Of a DNA stretch of 64,000 nt, positions 52,333 to 62,131 are shown one piece after another (position 1 is the first letter of the stretch; each line of letters starts with the position of its first letter). A program made the translations under genes and the position numbers. This DNA is from Poriferisodalis sp965205175. GTDB taxonomy: Bacteria; Actinomycetota; Acidimicrobiia; Acidimicrobiales; Poriferisodalaceae. The notes below the pieces were generated by a model. The model did not search any database, was not told where the DNA came from, and saw only the letters and a list, made by a program, of their open reading frames with translations. The stretch lies in NCBI RefSeq assembly GCF_965205175.1, contig NZ_OZ242038.1:868001-932000 (forward strand). Reading direction: 5' to 3'.

Positions 52333-52950
52333 ATGTCTCGTTACACGGGTCCCAAAGCACGCGTCTCACGGCGTCTCAACACCAACATCTGGGGGACCGA
52401 GGGCGAGACGAAGGCGCTCGACAGGCGCCCCTACCCGCCCGGCGAGCACGGCCGCGGCCGGCGCCGTGCCCAGAACTCAGAGTTCTTGCTGCAGCTGCAA
52501 GAGAAGCAGAAGTGCCGCTTCACCTACGGGATCACTGAGCGGCAGTTCCGCAACATCTACGAAGATGCTGCGCGTCAGCGCGGGGTGACGGGCGAGAACC
52601 TGCTGCGACTGCTCGAGCTGCGGCTCGACAACATCGTCTACCGGGCAGGCTGGGCGGCGACTCGTCCCCAGGCCCGGCAATTCGTGGGCCATGGCCACAT
52701 CGACGTCAACGGACGACGGGTGAACATCCCCAGCTTCCGGGCGCGCAAGGGCGACGTGGTGGAGCTGCGGGCGAAATCCCGCGAGATCGTCACGATTCGC
52801 TGGAATCTGGACGTGCTGGACCGCACGCCGCCGGCTTGGCTGGAGGCGGGCGACGGCGCCCAGCGGGTCACCGTGCTGGAGCTGCCCGTCCGATCACAGA
52901 TCGAGATCCCCGTGCGCGAGCAGCTCATCGTCGAGCTGTACAGCAAGTAG
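52333..52950 (+). CDS. rpsD: Ribosomal protein S4
   Basis: A 205-residue S4: SRYTGPKARVSRRLNTNIWG, YPPGEHGRGRRR, the S4 RNA-binding domain LLRLLELRLDNIVYRAGWAATRPQARQFVGHGHI, and WLE...VTVLELPVRSQIEIPVREQLIVELYSK. In the N-terminal zinc-site region I see no cysteine set, so this is a zinc-free form. Confidence 0.96.
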   Translation: MSRYTGPKARVSRRLNTNIWGTEGETKALDRRPYPPGEHGRGRRRAQNSEFLLQLQEKQKCRFTYGITERQFRNIYEDAARQRGVTGENLLRLLELRLDNIVYRAGWAATRPQARQFVGHGHIDVNGRRVNIPSFRARKGDVVELRAKSREIVTIRWNLDVLDRTPPAWLEAGDGAQRVTVLELPVRSQIEIPVREQLIVELYSK

Positions 52951-53018
52951 CGGCGGGGCATGCCGCACCGAACAGTCGAACAGTTCTGTCCACATCTGCA
53001 GCCCACGAAGGGGTGAAT

Positions 53019-54044
53019 GTGTCACTCTCCGACACCTTGGTCATGCATCGACCCACGATCGACGTCCTCGGCGAGCCGGAAGGCAATCGGCAGCGCTTCG
53101 CCATCGGCCCGCTCGAACCCGGATTCGGCCACACGCTGGGCAACTCCCTGCGCCGCACGCTGCTGTCGTCGATTCCCGGAGCAGCCATCACCCAGGTGCG
53201 CTTCGACGACGCCCTGCACGAGTTCACCACCATCGCCGGCGTCCTCGAAGACGTCACCGACATCATCTTGAATCTCAAGGACGTGGTGCTGCGCAGCCAC
53301 AGCGACGTGCCGGTGGAGGTGCGCATGGACGAGCGCGGCGCAGGCCCGGTGCTGGCAGGGCATGTGGACTGGGGCATCGACGTGGAGTGCCTCACGCCGG
53401 ACTTGCACGTCGCGACGTTGGGCGAAGACGCCCGGCTGGCGATGGACCTCACGGTCGAGCGCGGTTGGGGCTATGCGGCACCCGAGAGCGACCGCGCCTC
53501 CAGCACCATCGGTGTGATGCCCATCGACGCGCTGTTCAGTCCGGTGCGGCGCGTGGCGGTGGAAGTCGAGCCGGTGCGCGTGGAGCAGTCCACCGATTTC
53601 GACCGGCTGGTGCTCGACATCGAGACTGACGGCGCGATGAGTCCGCGCGAGGCGTTGGCTTCCGCTGGCGACACGCTGTGCCGGCTGATGCTCATGATCG
53701 CGGAGCTGTCGCCGGAGACTGCCGGCTTGCACATCGCCGACGTGGCAGCGGGCGCCGGCCGAACCAACGAGCTGGAGCGGCCCATCGAGGACCTCGGACT
53801 GTCTGAGCGCGCTCGCAACTGTCTCAAGCGGGCGCAGTTCAACACCATCGGCGAGCTGCTCGACCAGACGGTGGACGAGCTCATGACGGTTCCGAATTTC
53901 GGTCAGAAGTCCCTCGACGAGGTGATCGAGAAGCTTGACGAGCGGGGCTTGGCCCTGCGAGGCATGAGCCCGTCGTCGCCTGCCGAGCCGGACCAAGCCG
54001 AAACCGCCCACGCCGAGCCCGCCCAGCCCGCAGCGGTCAGCTGA
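53019..54044 (+). CDS. rpoA: RNA polymerase subunit alpha
   Basis: A 341-residue alpha subunit starting GTG 53019 after AAGGGG (GTG 53013 is an alternative). The N-terminal dimerisation domain (LEPGFGHTLGNSLRRTLLSSIPGAAIT) is complete. The C-terminal domain (LGLSERARNCLKRAQFNTIGELLDQTVDELM, NFGQKSLDEVIEKLDERGL) contacts UP elements and activators. An acidic tail ends the protein. Confidence 0.96.
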   Translation: MSLSDTLVMHRPTIDVLGEPEGNRQRFAIGPLEPGFGHTLGNSLRRTLLSSIPGAAITQVRFDDALHEFTTIAGVLEDVTDIILNLKDVVLRSHSDVPVEVRMDERGAGPVLAGHVDWGIDVECLTPDLHVATLGEDARLAMDLTVERGWGYAAPESDRASSTIGVMPIDALFSPVRRVAVEVEPVRVEQSTDFDRLVLDIETDGAMSPREALASAGDTLCRLMLMIAELSPETAGLHIADVAAGAGRTNELERPIEDLGLSERARNCLKRAQFNTIGELLDQTVDELMTVPNFGQKSLDEVIEKLDERGLALRGMSPSSPAEPDQAETAHAEPAQPAAVS

Positions 54045-54046
54045 CC

Positions 54047-54400
54047 ATGCCTGCCCCTACGAAGGGACGACGCCTCGGCGGCAGCGCCGGCCACCAGCGC
54101 TCCATGCTCGCCAACTTGGCTGCGTCGTTGTTCGCGGCGGAAGCCATCGAGACCACCGAGGCCAAAGCGAAGGCGCTGAGGCCCTACGCGGAGAAGCTGA
54201 TCACCAAGGCTCGCAAGGGCGGACTGGCGCGACACCGCCAGATCATTGCCAGTCTCAACGGCGACCAGGAGATGGCTCACAAGCTCATCGACGAAATAGG
54301 CCCGCGTTATGAGGGCAGGCCGGGCGGCTACACGCGAATCTTGAAGCTCGGTCCCCGCCGGGGCGACAACGCCCCCATGGCGCTCATCGAACTGGTCTAG
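54047..54400 (+). CDS. rplQ: Ribosomal protein L17
   Basis: A 117-residue L17: GRRLGGSAGHQRSMLANLAASLFAAEAIETTEAKAKALRPYAEKLIT and the C-terminal RPGGYTRILKLGPRRGDNAPMALIEL. It is the last gene of the ribosomal run. The 80 bases after it contain GCAGAC...GTCTGC inverted segments but no clean terminator. Confidence 0.97.
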   Translation: MPAPTKGRRLGGSAGHQRSMLANLAASLFAAEAIETTEAKAKALRPYAEKLITKARKGGLARHRQIIASLNGDQEMAHKLIDEIGPRYEGRPGGYTRILKLGPRRGDNAPMALIELV

Positions 54401-54481
54401 AAGCGGGCGCAGACAAGCCAGCCCAGCCGGCGCAGACAAGCCGGCCCAGATGCAGGTCTGCGTCGTCGAAGCGCTGCGCCG

Positions 54482-55423
54482 CTACGCCAGCGCTGCGTCG
54501 CGGTTCAGCGAGCTGCGCGCTTCGGCGTAACGCTCGGCCAGCCGCTGTCCGACGCGACCGATGCGTTCGATCATCTGCACGAGCCGGTCCCGCGCCGCCT
54601 CGGCGATTCCGGAGAGCTCCGTCAGTCCTGGAAGGTTCCAGTCGCGCATGACGACTGGGCGCAGTATCTGGTCGTGGTGTATCGCCAGGTCGTAGATCCC
54701 GGCTTCGGCGATGATGCGGGAGTGAGCGTCGAAGTCGGTGATGCCCGCTCCGGGCATCGCGAAGCCCTTGACCTGATTGGCAATGGCGACCACGGCGCTA
54801 GAGGGGTCGATCTCGACGGCTGCGCTCATCACGTCCCGGTAGAACAGGAAATGCAGGTTCTCGTCGAATGCGACCCGGCGCATGATGGCCTTGCCGGCAG
54901 GATCGCCGATGTGACGCCCCGTGTTGAAGTGGGCGATGCGGGTGGCCAGTTCCTGAAGCGTCACGTAGGCGAGCCCTTCGAGCAGGCTCGGCGGCTGAGG
55001 CACTCGGCCGCACTGCACTTGGGCCATGCGTGCCCGTTCCAGCGCCACCGGGTCGAGCGCGCGGGTGACCGACAGGTAGTCGTAGATGACCCGGCCGTGT
55101 CGCCCTTCCTCTGCCGTCCAGCGCCGGACCCACTCACCCCACGCGCCCTCGCGGCCGAACAGGCGCTCGCTGTCACGGAAGTAATACGGCAAGTTCTCCT
55201 CGGTGAGCACGTTCACGAAGAGCGCGCTGCGGGCTTCGGGACTGAGGTTCGCCTCCTCCGGCGACCATTCGTAGTCGGGTGCGAAGTCCTTGCCGCGGCT
55301 CCACGGCACCAGCGCATGGGGATGCCACTCCTTGGTCTGGCGGAGATGTCGTGCCAGCAGCCGTTCGACCGTCGGATCAAGCTCGGCGAGCGTTCGGGCT
55401 TGGGCCGCCGCTGCCTCAGGCAC
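54482..55423 (-). CDS. Acyl-ACP desaturase (ferritin-like di-iron)
   Basis: A 313-residue stearoyl-ACP-desaturase-like enzyme starting GTG 55423. Di-iron ligand blocks are TEENLPYYFRDSE, TAEEGRHGRVIYDYL, and later FDENLHFLFYRDV. WHPHALVPWSRGKDF and YVTLQELATRIAH are further family blocks, similar to mycobacterial DesA proteins. It introduces a double bond into acyl chains on ACP using O2. The start overlaps the end of the sod gene by eight bases, so the two are co-transcribed. Confidence 0.88.
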   Translation of the reverse strand: MPEAAAAQARTLAELDPTVERLLARHLRQTKEWHPHALVPWSRGKDFAPDYEWSPEEANLSPEARSALFVNVLTEENLPYYFRDSERLFGREGAWGEWVRRWTAEEGRHGRVIYDYLSVTRALDPVALERARMAQVQCGRVPQPPSLLEGLAYVTLQELATRIAHFNTGRHIGDPAGKAIMRRVAFDENLHFLFYRDVMSAAVEIDPSSAVVAIANQVKGFAMPGAGITDFDAHSRIIAEAGIYDLAIHHDQILRPVVMRDWNLPGLTELSGIAEAARDRLVQMIERIGRVGQRLAERYAEARSSLNRDAALA

Positions 55424-56114
55424 GAGTGACGGCGCGCCGAGCCGCTGCGTAGTTGGCCGAGGCGAATTCCCAGCAGATCAGGTGCTCGACGAATGCGTCC
55501 AGGTACGCGGCGCGCGCGTTCTGGTAGTCGAGGTAGTAGGCGTGCTCCCACACGTCGACCACCAGCAGCGGCACCGTCCGCGCTGCTGTGGCGCCCGCCG
55601 AGCTGGTGCCCGCCAACGGCGTGTCGGCGTCATCGGTCTGCACGATGCGCAGAGCGCCACGTTGCCTCGTGGAGGCCGCGGTGTCGGACGCTGCAGCGTC
55701 CGACGGCGGGCTGTCGTACACCAGCCAGCCCCAGCCCGAGGCGAAGTTGCCCATCGCTTCGGACGCAAACCGACGCCGAAATTCGTCGACGCTGCCGAAG
55801 CTGGCCGCCAGCGCGGTGGCCAGATCGCCGTCCGGCTCGCCGCCACCGTCGGGCGACATCGAGCGCCAGTAGAACTCGTGATTCCACGCCTGTGCAGCGG
55901 CGTTGAACAGCTTGGCGTTGCCGGCGTCGGGGGTGAGCGACCGCACCAGCGCCTCCAGCGAGAGGTCGCCCTCGGGCGTGCCGGCCGTGAGGTCGTTCAC
56001 CGTCTTGACGTACGCCGCGTGGTGCTTGCCGTAGTGGTAGCCGATCGTGCGCTCGCTGATGTGCGGCGCAAGCGCATCAGGCGCGTACGGGAGTTCTGGA
56101 AGCTGAATGGTCAT
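55416..56114 (-). CDS. sodA: Superoxide dismutase, Fe/Mn family
   Basis: A 232-residue Fe/Mn dismutase. Metal ligands are in YHYGKHHAAYV (His near residue 28), WNHEFYW (His near 78) and VVDVWEHAYYLDYQN (Asp and His near 190-194). LPELPYAPDALAPHIS is the usual start. A low-complexity insertion rich in Ala, Ser and Thr (about residues 135-175) separates the ligands. Metal choice (Fe or Mn) cannot be set by eye. No clear ribosome site precedes ATG 56114. It is coupled to the desaturase gene; both use or detoxify reactive oxygen. Confidence 0.9.
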   Translation of the reverse strand: MTIQLPELPYAPDALAPHISERTIGYHYGKHHAAYVKTVNDLTAGTPEGDLSLEALVRSLTPDAGNAKLFNAAAQAWNHEFYWRSMSPDGGGEPDGDLATALAASFGSVDEFRRRFASEAMGNFASGWGWLVYDSPPSDAAASDTAASTRQRGALRIVQTDDADTPLAGTSSAGATAARTVPLLVVDVWEHAYYLDYQNARAAYLDAFVEHLICWEFASANYAAARRAVTRA

Positions 56115-56277
56115 GCAAGCGCCAAGCGGTCGTCGGCTGCGGAAGGTCGGCAGGGCGGCGGCCCGAGGCTGCTCGCCTGCGGGGAAGTATGCCATTGGTT
56201 GGTGCATCTTCCCCGTCGCGCCTCAGCCATCACGAATTCGCCGCCGCGACGTGGCGCCGGCCGTATGGACAGGTACC

Positions 56278-59200
56278 GTGAGGCACGTGCGGTTAGTGGG
56301 AATCTGCGGCGCTGACGCAACGCTGGCCGGCAAGTCTCGCCGGCACCGGCTCGCAGCCGCGCTGTTCGCGTTCGTGGTGCTGGCGACAGCATGTGCGCCC
56401 GACGGCCCAGACGCAGGCCTCGGCGCTGATCAGCCAGATGGCGCCCTCGGTGCTGCCGCCACCTCCACAACCTCTGCCGCCGATGGTCCCGCGACGACCG
56501 AGACAACCGCCACATCCCAAGTCGCTGACGAGTCTGCGCCGGACGGCGGCGACGAACCGGGAGGCAACGGCGAACCAGAAGGCGCAGACGAACCTGTGCA
56601 ACCCGGCGCCCGGGCCGATCTGGGTGCATTCAACGACTACGACCCGACCGACCTCGACGACACACCGCTGCCGATCGACCCGGAGGTCCTGCTCGGCCAG
56701 CTGGCAAACGGTCTTTCCGTGTACCTGCGCTCGAACGACTCGCCGGGCGAGTCGATGGTCATGCATCTGGTCGTCAATGCCGGTGCCGTCTTGGATCCGC
56801 CGGGGAAGGAAGGCACAGCCCACTTCTTGGAGCACATGCTGTTCAACGGCACCGAGCGCTTCTCCAAGAACGAGCTGGATCAAGCACTGCGTGACTTGGG
56901 CACCGACTTCGGCCCCGATTTGAATGCGTATACGAGCGCGGATGAGACCGTCTACACCCTCGAGTTCGTGCTGGACGATCCCGAGGTGCTCGACACTGCG
57001 TTCACCGTGCTGTCGCAGTGGGCGTCGGCAGCGACGATCCTGCCTGCAGACGTGGAGGACGAACGCGGCATCGTCCTCGACGAGTACCGGCTGCGGGACG
57101 AGTCAGCGGACGGTCGCATCTCCAATTTCTTGAATGAGATCTACTACCGAGGAACGGTGTACGAGGGCATGCTCGTCGGTGGCAGCGAGGCGTCCAATTC
57201 GACGCTGAGCGCCGAAGACCTGCGGGCCTTCTACGACACGTGGTACCGGCCCGACAACATGGCCCTCGTAGTGGTTGGCGATCTGGACGTGTTCCAGATG
57301 GAAGCACTCGTGGCCGAGCACTTCTCCGACCTCGAAGCGCGCACGCCGTCGGCACCTCCGCAGCCGGACCGGAGCACGTTCACGGTGCAGTTCGTAGACG
57401 AACCACTCGCCGCGGTGGTCACCCATCCCGATCACGGCGGCAAGTACGTCTCGCTGGACTGGCAGCTGCCTGCATGGCCGGAGGACACCGTGGGCGGCGA
57501 GCGGCTGCGGATCATGGAAGACCTGATCGCGCTGATGGCCGACATTCGACTGGACGCTGCGTTCCGGGCAGGCCTCATGGCGCAGGCCACCGAGCCTCAC
57601 TTTGCGGCGTTCGCGGCGGCCCGAGGATTGCGCCTGTACGGCACGAACTACCAAGGGCCGGATTTGATTCAGGCCACGACCGATTACTTGTCGGTGATCG
57701 GGGGCGCGGCGCATTTCGGCTTCACGAGCGACGAGCTGGAGCAGGCCGTCGATTCGCTGCGGACGTCGCTGCAGCTCCAGCTCGACACGGCCGAGACGCT
57801 TCAGGACAAGGAGCTCGCTGCCGGATACGCCGGATACTTCCTGAGCGGTGCCGACATCTCGTCGATCGCTGACCGAGTCGAGCGACAGACCGCTCTGCTG
57901 GAGTCGTACTCGGTGGAGGAGCTGACGGCGCATCTGCGCTGGGTGCTCGATCGGGCCCCGCCGCTGTTGGTGTCGATCGGGTCGGCGCCGTCGGAGGTGC
58001 CCACTGCGCAGGAGCTGCTCGAAGCGGTCGACGCCGCGGTGCCGCTGGCACCGCCGGAAGCGGAGGCGGCGGTAGCGAGCCTGATGGAGCGACCCGCACC
58101 GGTAGCGCCTGCAGGCGAGGCCGCGGTGGACCTGTTCGACGATGCCTACGAGTGGCGGTTCCCCAACGGCGCTCGTGTGGTGTTCGTGCCGTCTGAGATT
58201 GCAGCGGGTGTGGTGAACGTGGTCGCAGAGAGCCTGGGCGGCTGGTCGACGCTGTCCGTCGGCGACTCGGCGCTGGTGCGCCATGCGGCCGCAGCAGTGG
58301 CTGCCAGCGGGGTCGGGGACATCTCGCCGACCCAGCTCGACGAATACCTAGCCTCGACCGCGGCTCGGGTCGCCCCGTTCATCGCCGAGCTCTCAGAGGG
58401 CTTCTCGGGCCAGTCCGGCGCCGATGATCTTGAGGTGTTGTTCGCCTTGATGCATCAGTACGTCACCCAGCCAAGGGTTACCGAGGTGGCTGTTGGCGAG
58501 CAGGTCCAGGCCATGACCAACCGGCTTGCCAACGCGGAGGCCGTTCCCCAGTGGATCTCGGAGCTGGCGCTGCTGTCCGCGCGCTACCAAGGCAGCCCGT
58601 GGTATCAGTTCATTGCCACGCAACCGCAGATCGATGCCACCACGGCAGACTCACTGCTGAGCCTGTACCGAGAGCGGCTGGGCGACGTGGACGATCTGGT
58701 GGTGGTGGTGGTCGGCGACGTGGGCCGCGCCGCTGTGGCCGACCTTGCAGCGCGCTACATCGGCACGCTACCGGCGGGACCGCCGGACACGTTTGCGGTC
58801 CGCCGTCCGGACTTCCCCGCTGGTGTGCAGCGCATCACCGTTCCGGTGGACGCCGATGCGGGTGCTGCGGGCTTTGACGTCGTGTTCGGCGCGACGGCGC
58901 GGGTGGACACTGCGTCGGCAGTCGTTGGTGATGTCGCTCAGGCCGTGATCAACGATCTGCTTACCGTGCGGGTGCGCGAAGAGCTCGGCGACGCCTACTC
59001 GGTCTATGCCTCCGTGACGCCGAGCCATGAGCTCGGCAGCTGGGAGGGCCGCATCACCTCCACGGGAGCTTCAGAAGGTCTCGAGGCGGGTCACGCGCGG
59101 GTGATCGAGATCTTGACGGAGCTGATCGCCGAGGGTCCCACTGGGCGCGATCTCGCACAGGCCATCGCCGTTGTGCGAGACGACTACGTGCTGGAGTCCA

Positions 59201-59376
59201 ACTCGGAGATCATCGAATCGCTTCTGCACCGACATCACCTCGATGACGCAGACGTGGCGACCCCTGCCCAGCGCCGTGCCGCGCTGGAGGACGTCACCGC
59301 GGCCGATGTGCAGCGGTTCATCGCGCTGCTGTTCGATCTCGACGATCGCATCGAAGTCTTCCGCACCGCCCAGTAG
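56278..59376 (+). CDS. M16 (pitrilysin-type) zinc metallopeptidase, predicted lipoprotein
   Basis: About 1032 residues from GTG 56278 (GGACAGG upstream; GTG 56287 is possible). A lipoprotein-like signal LAAALFAFVVLATAC precedes an acidic Ser/Thr/Ala linker. The inverted zinc motif HFLEH (about residues 182-186) with the downstream ERGIVLDEYR Glu defines an active M16 domain. The second half repeats the M16 fold without the motif, as in single-chain M16 enzymes. It likely degrades peptides at the outer face of the membrane. It diverges from sodA. The longer upstream frame is not used. Confidence 0.9.
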   Translation: MRHVRLVGICGADATLAGKSRRHRLAAALFAFVVLATACAPDGPDAGLGADQPDGALGAAATSTTSAADGPATTETTATSQVADESAPDGGDEPGGNGEPEGADEPVQPGARADLGAFNDYDPTDLDDTPLPIDPEVLLGQLANGLSVYLRSNDSPGESMVMHLVVNAGAVLDPPGKEGTAHFLEHMLFNGTERFSKNELDQALRDLGTDFGPDLNAYTSADETVYTLEFVLDDPEVLDTAFTVLSQWASAATILPADVEDERGIVLDEYRLRDESADGRISNFLNEIYYRGTVYEGMLVGGSEASNSTLSAEDLRAFYDTWYRPDNMALVVVGDLDVFQMEALVAEHFSDLEARTPSAPPQPDRSTFTVQFVDEPLAAVVTHPDHGGKYVSLDWQLPAWPEDTVGGERLRIMEDLIALMADIRLDAAFRAGLMAQATEPHFAAFAAARGLRLYGTNYQGPDLIQATTDYLSVIGGAAHFGFTSDELEQAVDSLRTSLQLQLDTAETLQDKELAAGYAGYFLSGADISSIADRVERQTALLESYSVEELTAHLRWVLDRAPPLLVSIGSAPSEVPTAQELLEAVDAAVPLAPPEAEAAVASLMERPAPVAPAGEAAVDLFDDAYEWRFPNGARVVFVPSEIAAGVVNVVAESLGGWSTLSVGDSALVRHAAAAVAASGVGDISPTQLDEYLASTAARVAPFIAELSEGFSGQSGADDLEVLFALMHQYVTQPRVTEVAVGEQVQAMTNRLANAEAVPQWISELALLSARYQGSPWYQFIATQPQIDATTADSLLSLYRERLGDVDDLVVVVVGDVGRAAVADLAARYIGTLPAGPPDTFAVRRPDFPAGVQRITVPVDADAGAAGFDVVFGATARVDTASAVVGDVAQAVINDLLTVRVREELGDAYSVYASVTPSHELGSWEGRITSTGASEGLEAGHARVIEILTELIAEGPTGRDLAQAIAVVRDDYVLESNSEIIESLLHRHHLDDADVATPAQRRAALEDVTAADVQRFIALLFDLDDRIEVFRTAQ

Positions 59377-59484
59377 CCCGCCGTGCCGGTCCGGCAAGCG
59401 GTGCCGAGCAGGCCCAGCGCAGGACTTCATCCGCATGGCATGCCATCGTGGTGCAGCGATCATGCCGAATAGAGGCTATCTTCA

Positions 59485-59493
59485 TGCTATGGT
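59485..59493 (+). promoter_or_regulatory. Extended -10 promoter giving a leaderless vapB transcript
   Basis: TGC-TATGGT (TATGGT 59488-59493) is an extended -10 element in an AT-richer patch. Transcription would begin about 7 bases later, at 59500, which is the A of the vapB ATG. No ribosome site is present, consistent with leaderless translation. No -35 is evident. Confidence 0.45.
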
Positions 59494-59499
59494 ACGCCT

Positions 59500-59733
59500 A
59501 TGCCGAACCTGCAGGTCAAGAACATGCCTGAACATCTGCACGAACGACTCCGGCGGCACGCCCGAGAACGCAACCGTTCGATGAGCGCCACAGTGATCGA
59601 GGCCATCGAGCAGGAGCTCGACAGACACGAGTGGCGCAAGAGATTGGCGCAGCGGCCCGAGACCGACCTCGGCACGGACGCGGCCGGCCTGCTCAGCGAG
59701 GAGCGAGTGCTGCGAGATGCTGAACGCCAGTGA
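59500..59733 (+). CDS. VapB/FitA-like ribbon-helix-helix antitoxin
   Basis: A 77-residue protein: MPNLQVKNMPEHLHERLRRHARERNRSMSATVIEAIEQEL is an Arc-type ribbon-helix-helix DNA-binding domain. The acidic tail would occupy the toxin. It would repress its own promoter and neutralise VapC. It overlaps the toxin gene by four bases (GTGA). Confidence 0.88.
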   Translation: MPNLQVKNMPEHLHERLRRHARERNRSMSATVIEAIEQELDRHEWRKRLAQRPETDLGTDAAGLLSEERVLRDAERQ

Positions 59734-60131
59734 CGCGCTATGTGCTCGATGCGTCGGCCGCGGTGGAGTATCTGCTGCGTACACCACTCGGGCTGGCGCT
59801 GGCCGACACGATCTCCGACGCTGAGCTGGCAGCCCCTGATCTCGTCGATCCCGAAGTCCTCTCCGTGCTTCGGCGAGCCGTGCTTCAAGACCGCCTGTCG
59901 CTGGAACGGGCGACTATGGCGGTTGACGATCTGGTGCGAATGCCGCTTCAGCGCATTCCCGCCAGCGGGCTGGCGCGTCGTGCATGGCGGTTTCGAGAAA
60001 GCGTCAGCGCGTACGATTCCTTCTACGTGGCGGCGGCCGACGCTCACGGCGCTCCACTGCTCACCACCGACGGCCGCCTCGCTCGCGCGCCAGCCTTGGG
60101 AATCGCCGTTCAGCATCTCCGGGTCGCCTGA
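59730..60131 (+). CDS. VapC-like PIN-domain toxin
   Basis: A 133-residue PIN ribonuclease starting GTG 59730. Acidic residues of the active site are seen in YVLDASAAVEYLL (Asp 7), LVDPEVLSVLRR (Glu near 46), and SAYDSFYVAAAD (Asp near 96). The last TTDGRLARA supplies the fourth acidic residue. VapC toxins cleave tRNA or rRNA. It is coupled to the antitoxin gene. Confidence 0.9.
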   Translation: MTRYVLDASAAVEYLLRTPLGLALADTISDAELAAPDLVDPEVLSVLRRAVLQDRLSLERATMAVDDLVRMPLQRIPASGLARRAWRFRESVSAYDSFYVAAADAHGAPLLTTDGRLARAPALGIAVQHLRVA

Positions 60132-60241
60132 GGCTGACAGACTGGCCGCTGGACGCGCAGCTCCCCTCGCTGCGCTCAGCGTGTCTCGGCGCGGCCCGCT
60201 TGCCACCCCCACCGGCGAAACAGGCGCGTGCATCTCAAGCC

Positions 60242-60250
60242 TGCTACCAT
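60242..60250 (+). promoter_or_regulatory. Extended -10 promoter of the metalloprotease gene, probably leaderless
   Basis: TGC-TACCAT (TACCAT 60245-60250) has the same extended -10 design as the vapB promoter. A start about 7 bases on falls at 60257, two bases before ATG 60259. There is no ribosome site. No -35 match is seen. Confidence 0.4.
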
Positions 60251-60258
60251 CAGCCGCG

Positions 60259-62131
60259 ATGCTCACGCCAACGGTTGGAACCCCACCGCGCGGTTCCTTC
60301 ACGCGTGCCTCGATGGCTGTCATGGCGTTGGCCACGGTTGTGCACCTCGGCCTTGCTTCGGCAGCGGCACAAGCCGTCCCCCCCCCCCCCCTTAGAGCCT
60401 GACAGTCCGGCAGGCGCTGCGTTCGACGCGCCTACAGCAGGACCCGACGACCGAAGCTCCACCGTCGGCAACGTTCATCATGGTGCTGTGCCGGCGCCCG
60501 GCGAGCAAGCTGACAACGCAGTTCAGCACATCAGCATCTCTGTGTATTCCTGCGGTCGCGCAGGCAGTCACGGAGCTAGTCAGACGGAACTCAAAAAATC
60601 TGTCAGCAAGATGCAGCGGGATGTGGCCAGATTCTATCGCGAACAGAGCAATGGCAAAGTCGACCTGCGGTTTGTCGAGGGAACCGCATTCGCAGTTCCT
60701 TCCGAACAATTGAAGGATGAGAACCTTTACGACTTGGTGTTCGAAAACAAGGGCCGATTCGGAACCTGTGAAAGCGCATTAGTCAACGACATGAAGGTCG
60801 ACCGAGACTACATTCTTCTCATGGATATACCCGTATCTGAACGGTTTCGGTGGTTCTGGGAGGACGGCGGCGGCGGCATTGCGCAAATGAACGATGGCCG
60901 TCGTCGCATCGTAATGGTCACTCAAGACCGGTTTCGGGCAGGCAATTGCAACAACGGGAATTTTTGGGATCAGTTTCGACCATCAAAATGGTATTCTGCT
61001 GAGCAGCATTTCTTAACGATCGTTGCTCATGAGATAGGTCATGCATACTTCCATTGGAGTCATCCTTGGGATTATGAGCCCGAACTTGACGACAGTCATT
61101 CAATGGAAGGCCTCATGTCCTACTGCCGTAAGGGTGGAAAGGTGGATCTGAGACAAAATGCCCATGTTGTATGTCATCATAAAATCATCTCGGGGTGGAT
61201 TAGCCCATCTGCAGATTGTCCGTTGCCAAGACTGAATCGTCCTCTGCCGCCAGCTATCCAGCAAGTGTTGCCCAGAAGCGGCGGCTTCACTGTAGTATGG
61301 TGGCAGCCAAATGCTGTCGATAACTCGAATATTACCGGATTTCGCATATCATGCACGCGAACGGGCACGCAGCGCACAAGGCAAGAAATTCGTTGGCGCT
61401 GGGTAACCAATAACTATTGCATTACGACCGTGAGCTACGCGCAAGCGCGAGCTGCCGCCAGAGCAAATGTCGCCTCTGACCAAGGTAATTTTGCGGCAAC
61501 GATTTTCGGACTAGACAATGCTACTACGTATGAAGTTGCTGTCCAAGCAATTGGCAAGGGTGGTGCCTATAGTAGCGATACTAGTGCCTGGTATAGTGCT
61601 GACGCTCAGGCTTGGCTGCAAGGGCATTATAGCTTTTTGTCTCCATCATGGAAGGTGAATCCGCGGGCTCCGCGGTGTCCAACGGTTGTCGATGATGAGC
61701 CGGCTCTCGGGGATCGTCTCGGAGGATACACTTGGTTCGAGCCGCCAGCTTGGGCCAGCCAATCTGGTCATGGTCGGAACGGCTTCCGCTTTACCCTCGC
61801 CGTCGGCAATAGTAGCGCTGCCGAATTCGACAATTGGGCAGAGTGGGACTTTGGTTCGGTAACCGGAGAGTGCCAGCTTCAGGCGTGGGTTCCGGCGCAT
61901 TGGGCCACTGCACACGTGCGGTACGACATCTTTGTGGACAACAAATACATTCGCTCTCGATGGCTCGATCAGGCGCGCACGGCTGGAAGATGGGGCGATC
62001 TCGGAACTTGGGATCTCAACGGTCACGTCAAAGTGAGAGTTTACGATACCACAACTCAGGACGATTACCGTGACGTCGGCGCGTCGTCAGCCCGGCTTGC
62101 TGCGGACGCGCTCCGGCTGCTTCCGAAATGA
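60259..62131 (+). CDS. Secreted HExxH metalloprotease with FN3 and golvesin-like domains, frame broken at a C14 tract
   Basis: A signal peptide (residues 1-39: basic start, MAVMALATVVHLGLASAAAQA) is followed by 14 C (60378-60391) and then a stop at 60400. One base fewer (13, or 16) puts codons TTA GAG CCT GAC in frame and gives about 623 residues; total length is 3n+1. The continuation holds a protease domain with HEIGHAYFHWSH (near residue 257) and a Met-turn-like LMSYC about 30 residues on. An FN3 domain (about 330-455) and a C-terminal golvesin-like domain (about 475-620) follow. The third zinc His spacing (9 or 12, not 11) departs from the metzincin consensus. The gene is AT-richer than the rest of the window. 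Confidence 0.8.
60378..60391 (+). repeat. C14 homopolymer at the frame break of the metalloprotease gene
   Basis: Fourteen consecutive C residues immediately after the signal-peptide codons. As written, translation ends after GTC CCC CCC CCC CCC CTT AGA GCC. Thirteen C residues restore the frame. It is the longest homopolymer I found. Confidence 0.92.

Noticed and set aside
59387..59405. Small inverted repeat after the M16 peptidase gene as a terminator
   Set aside because: The stem is only six base pairs and no T tract follows.
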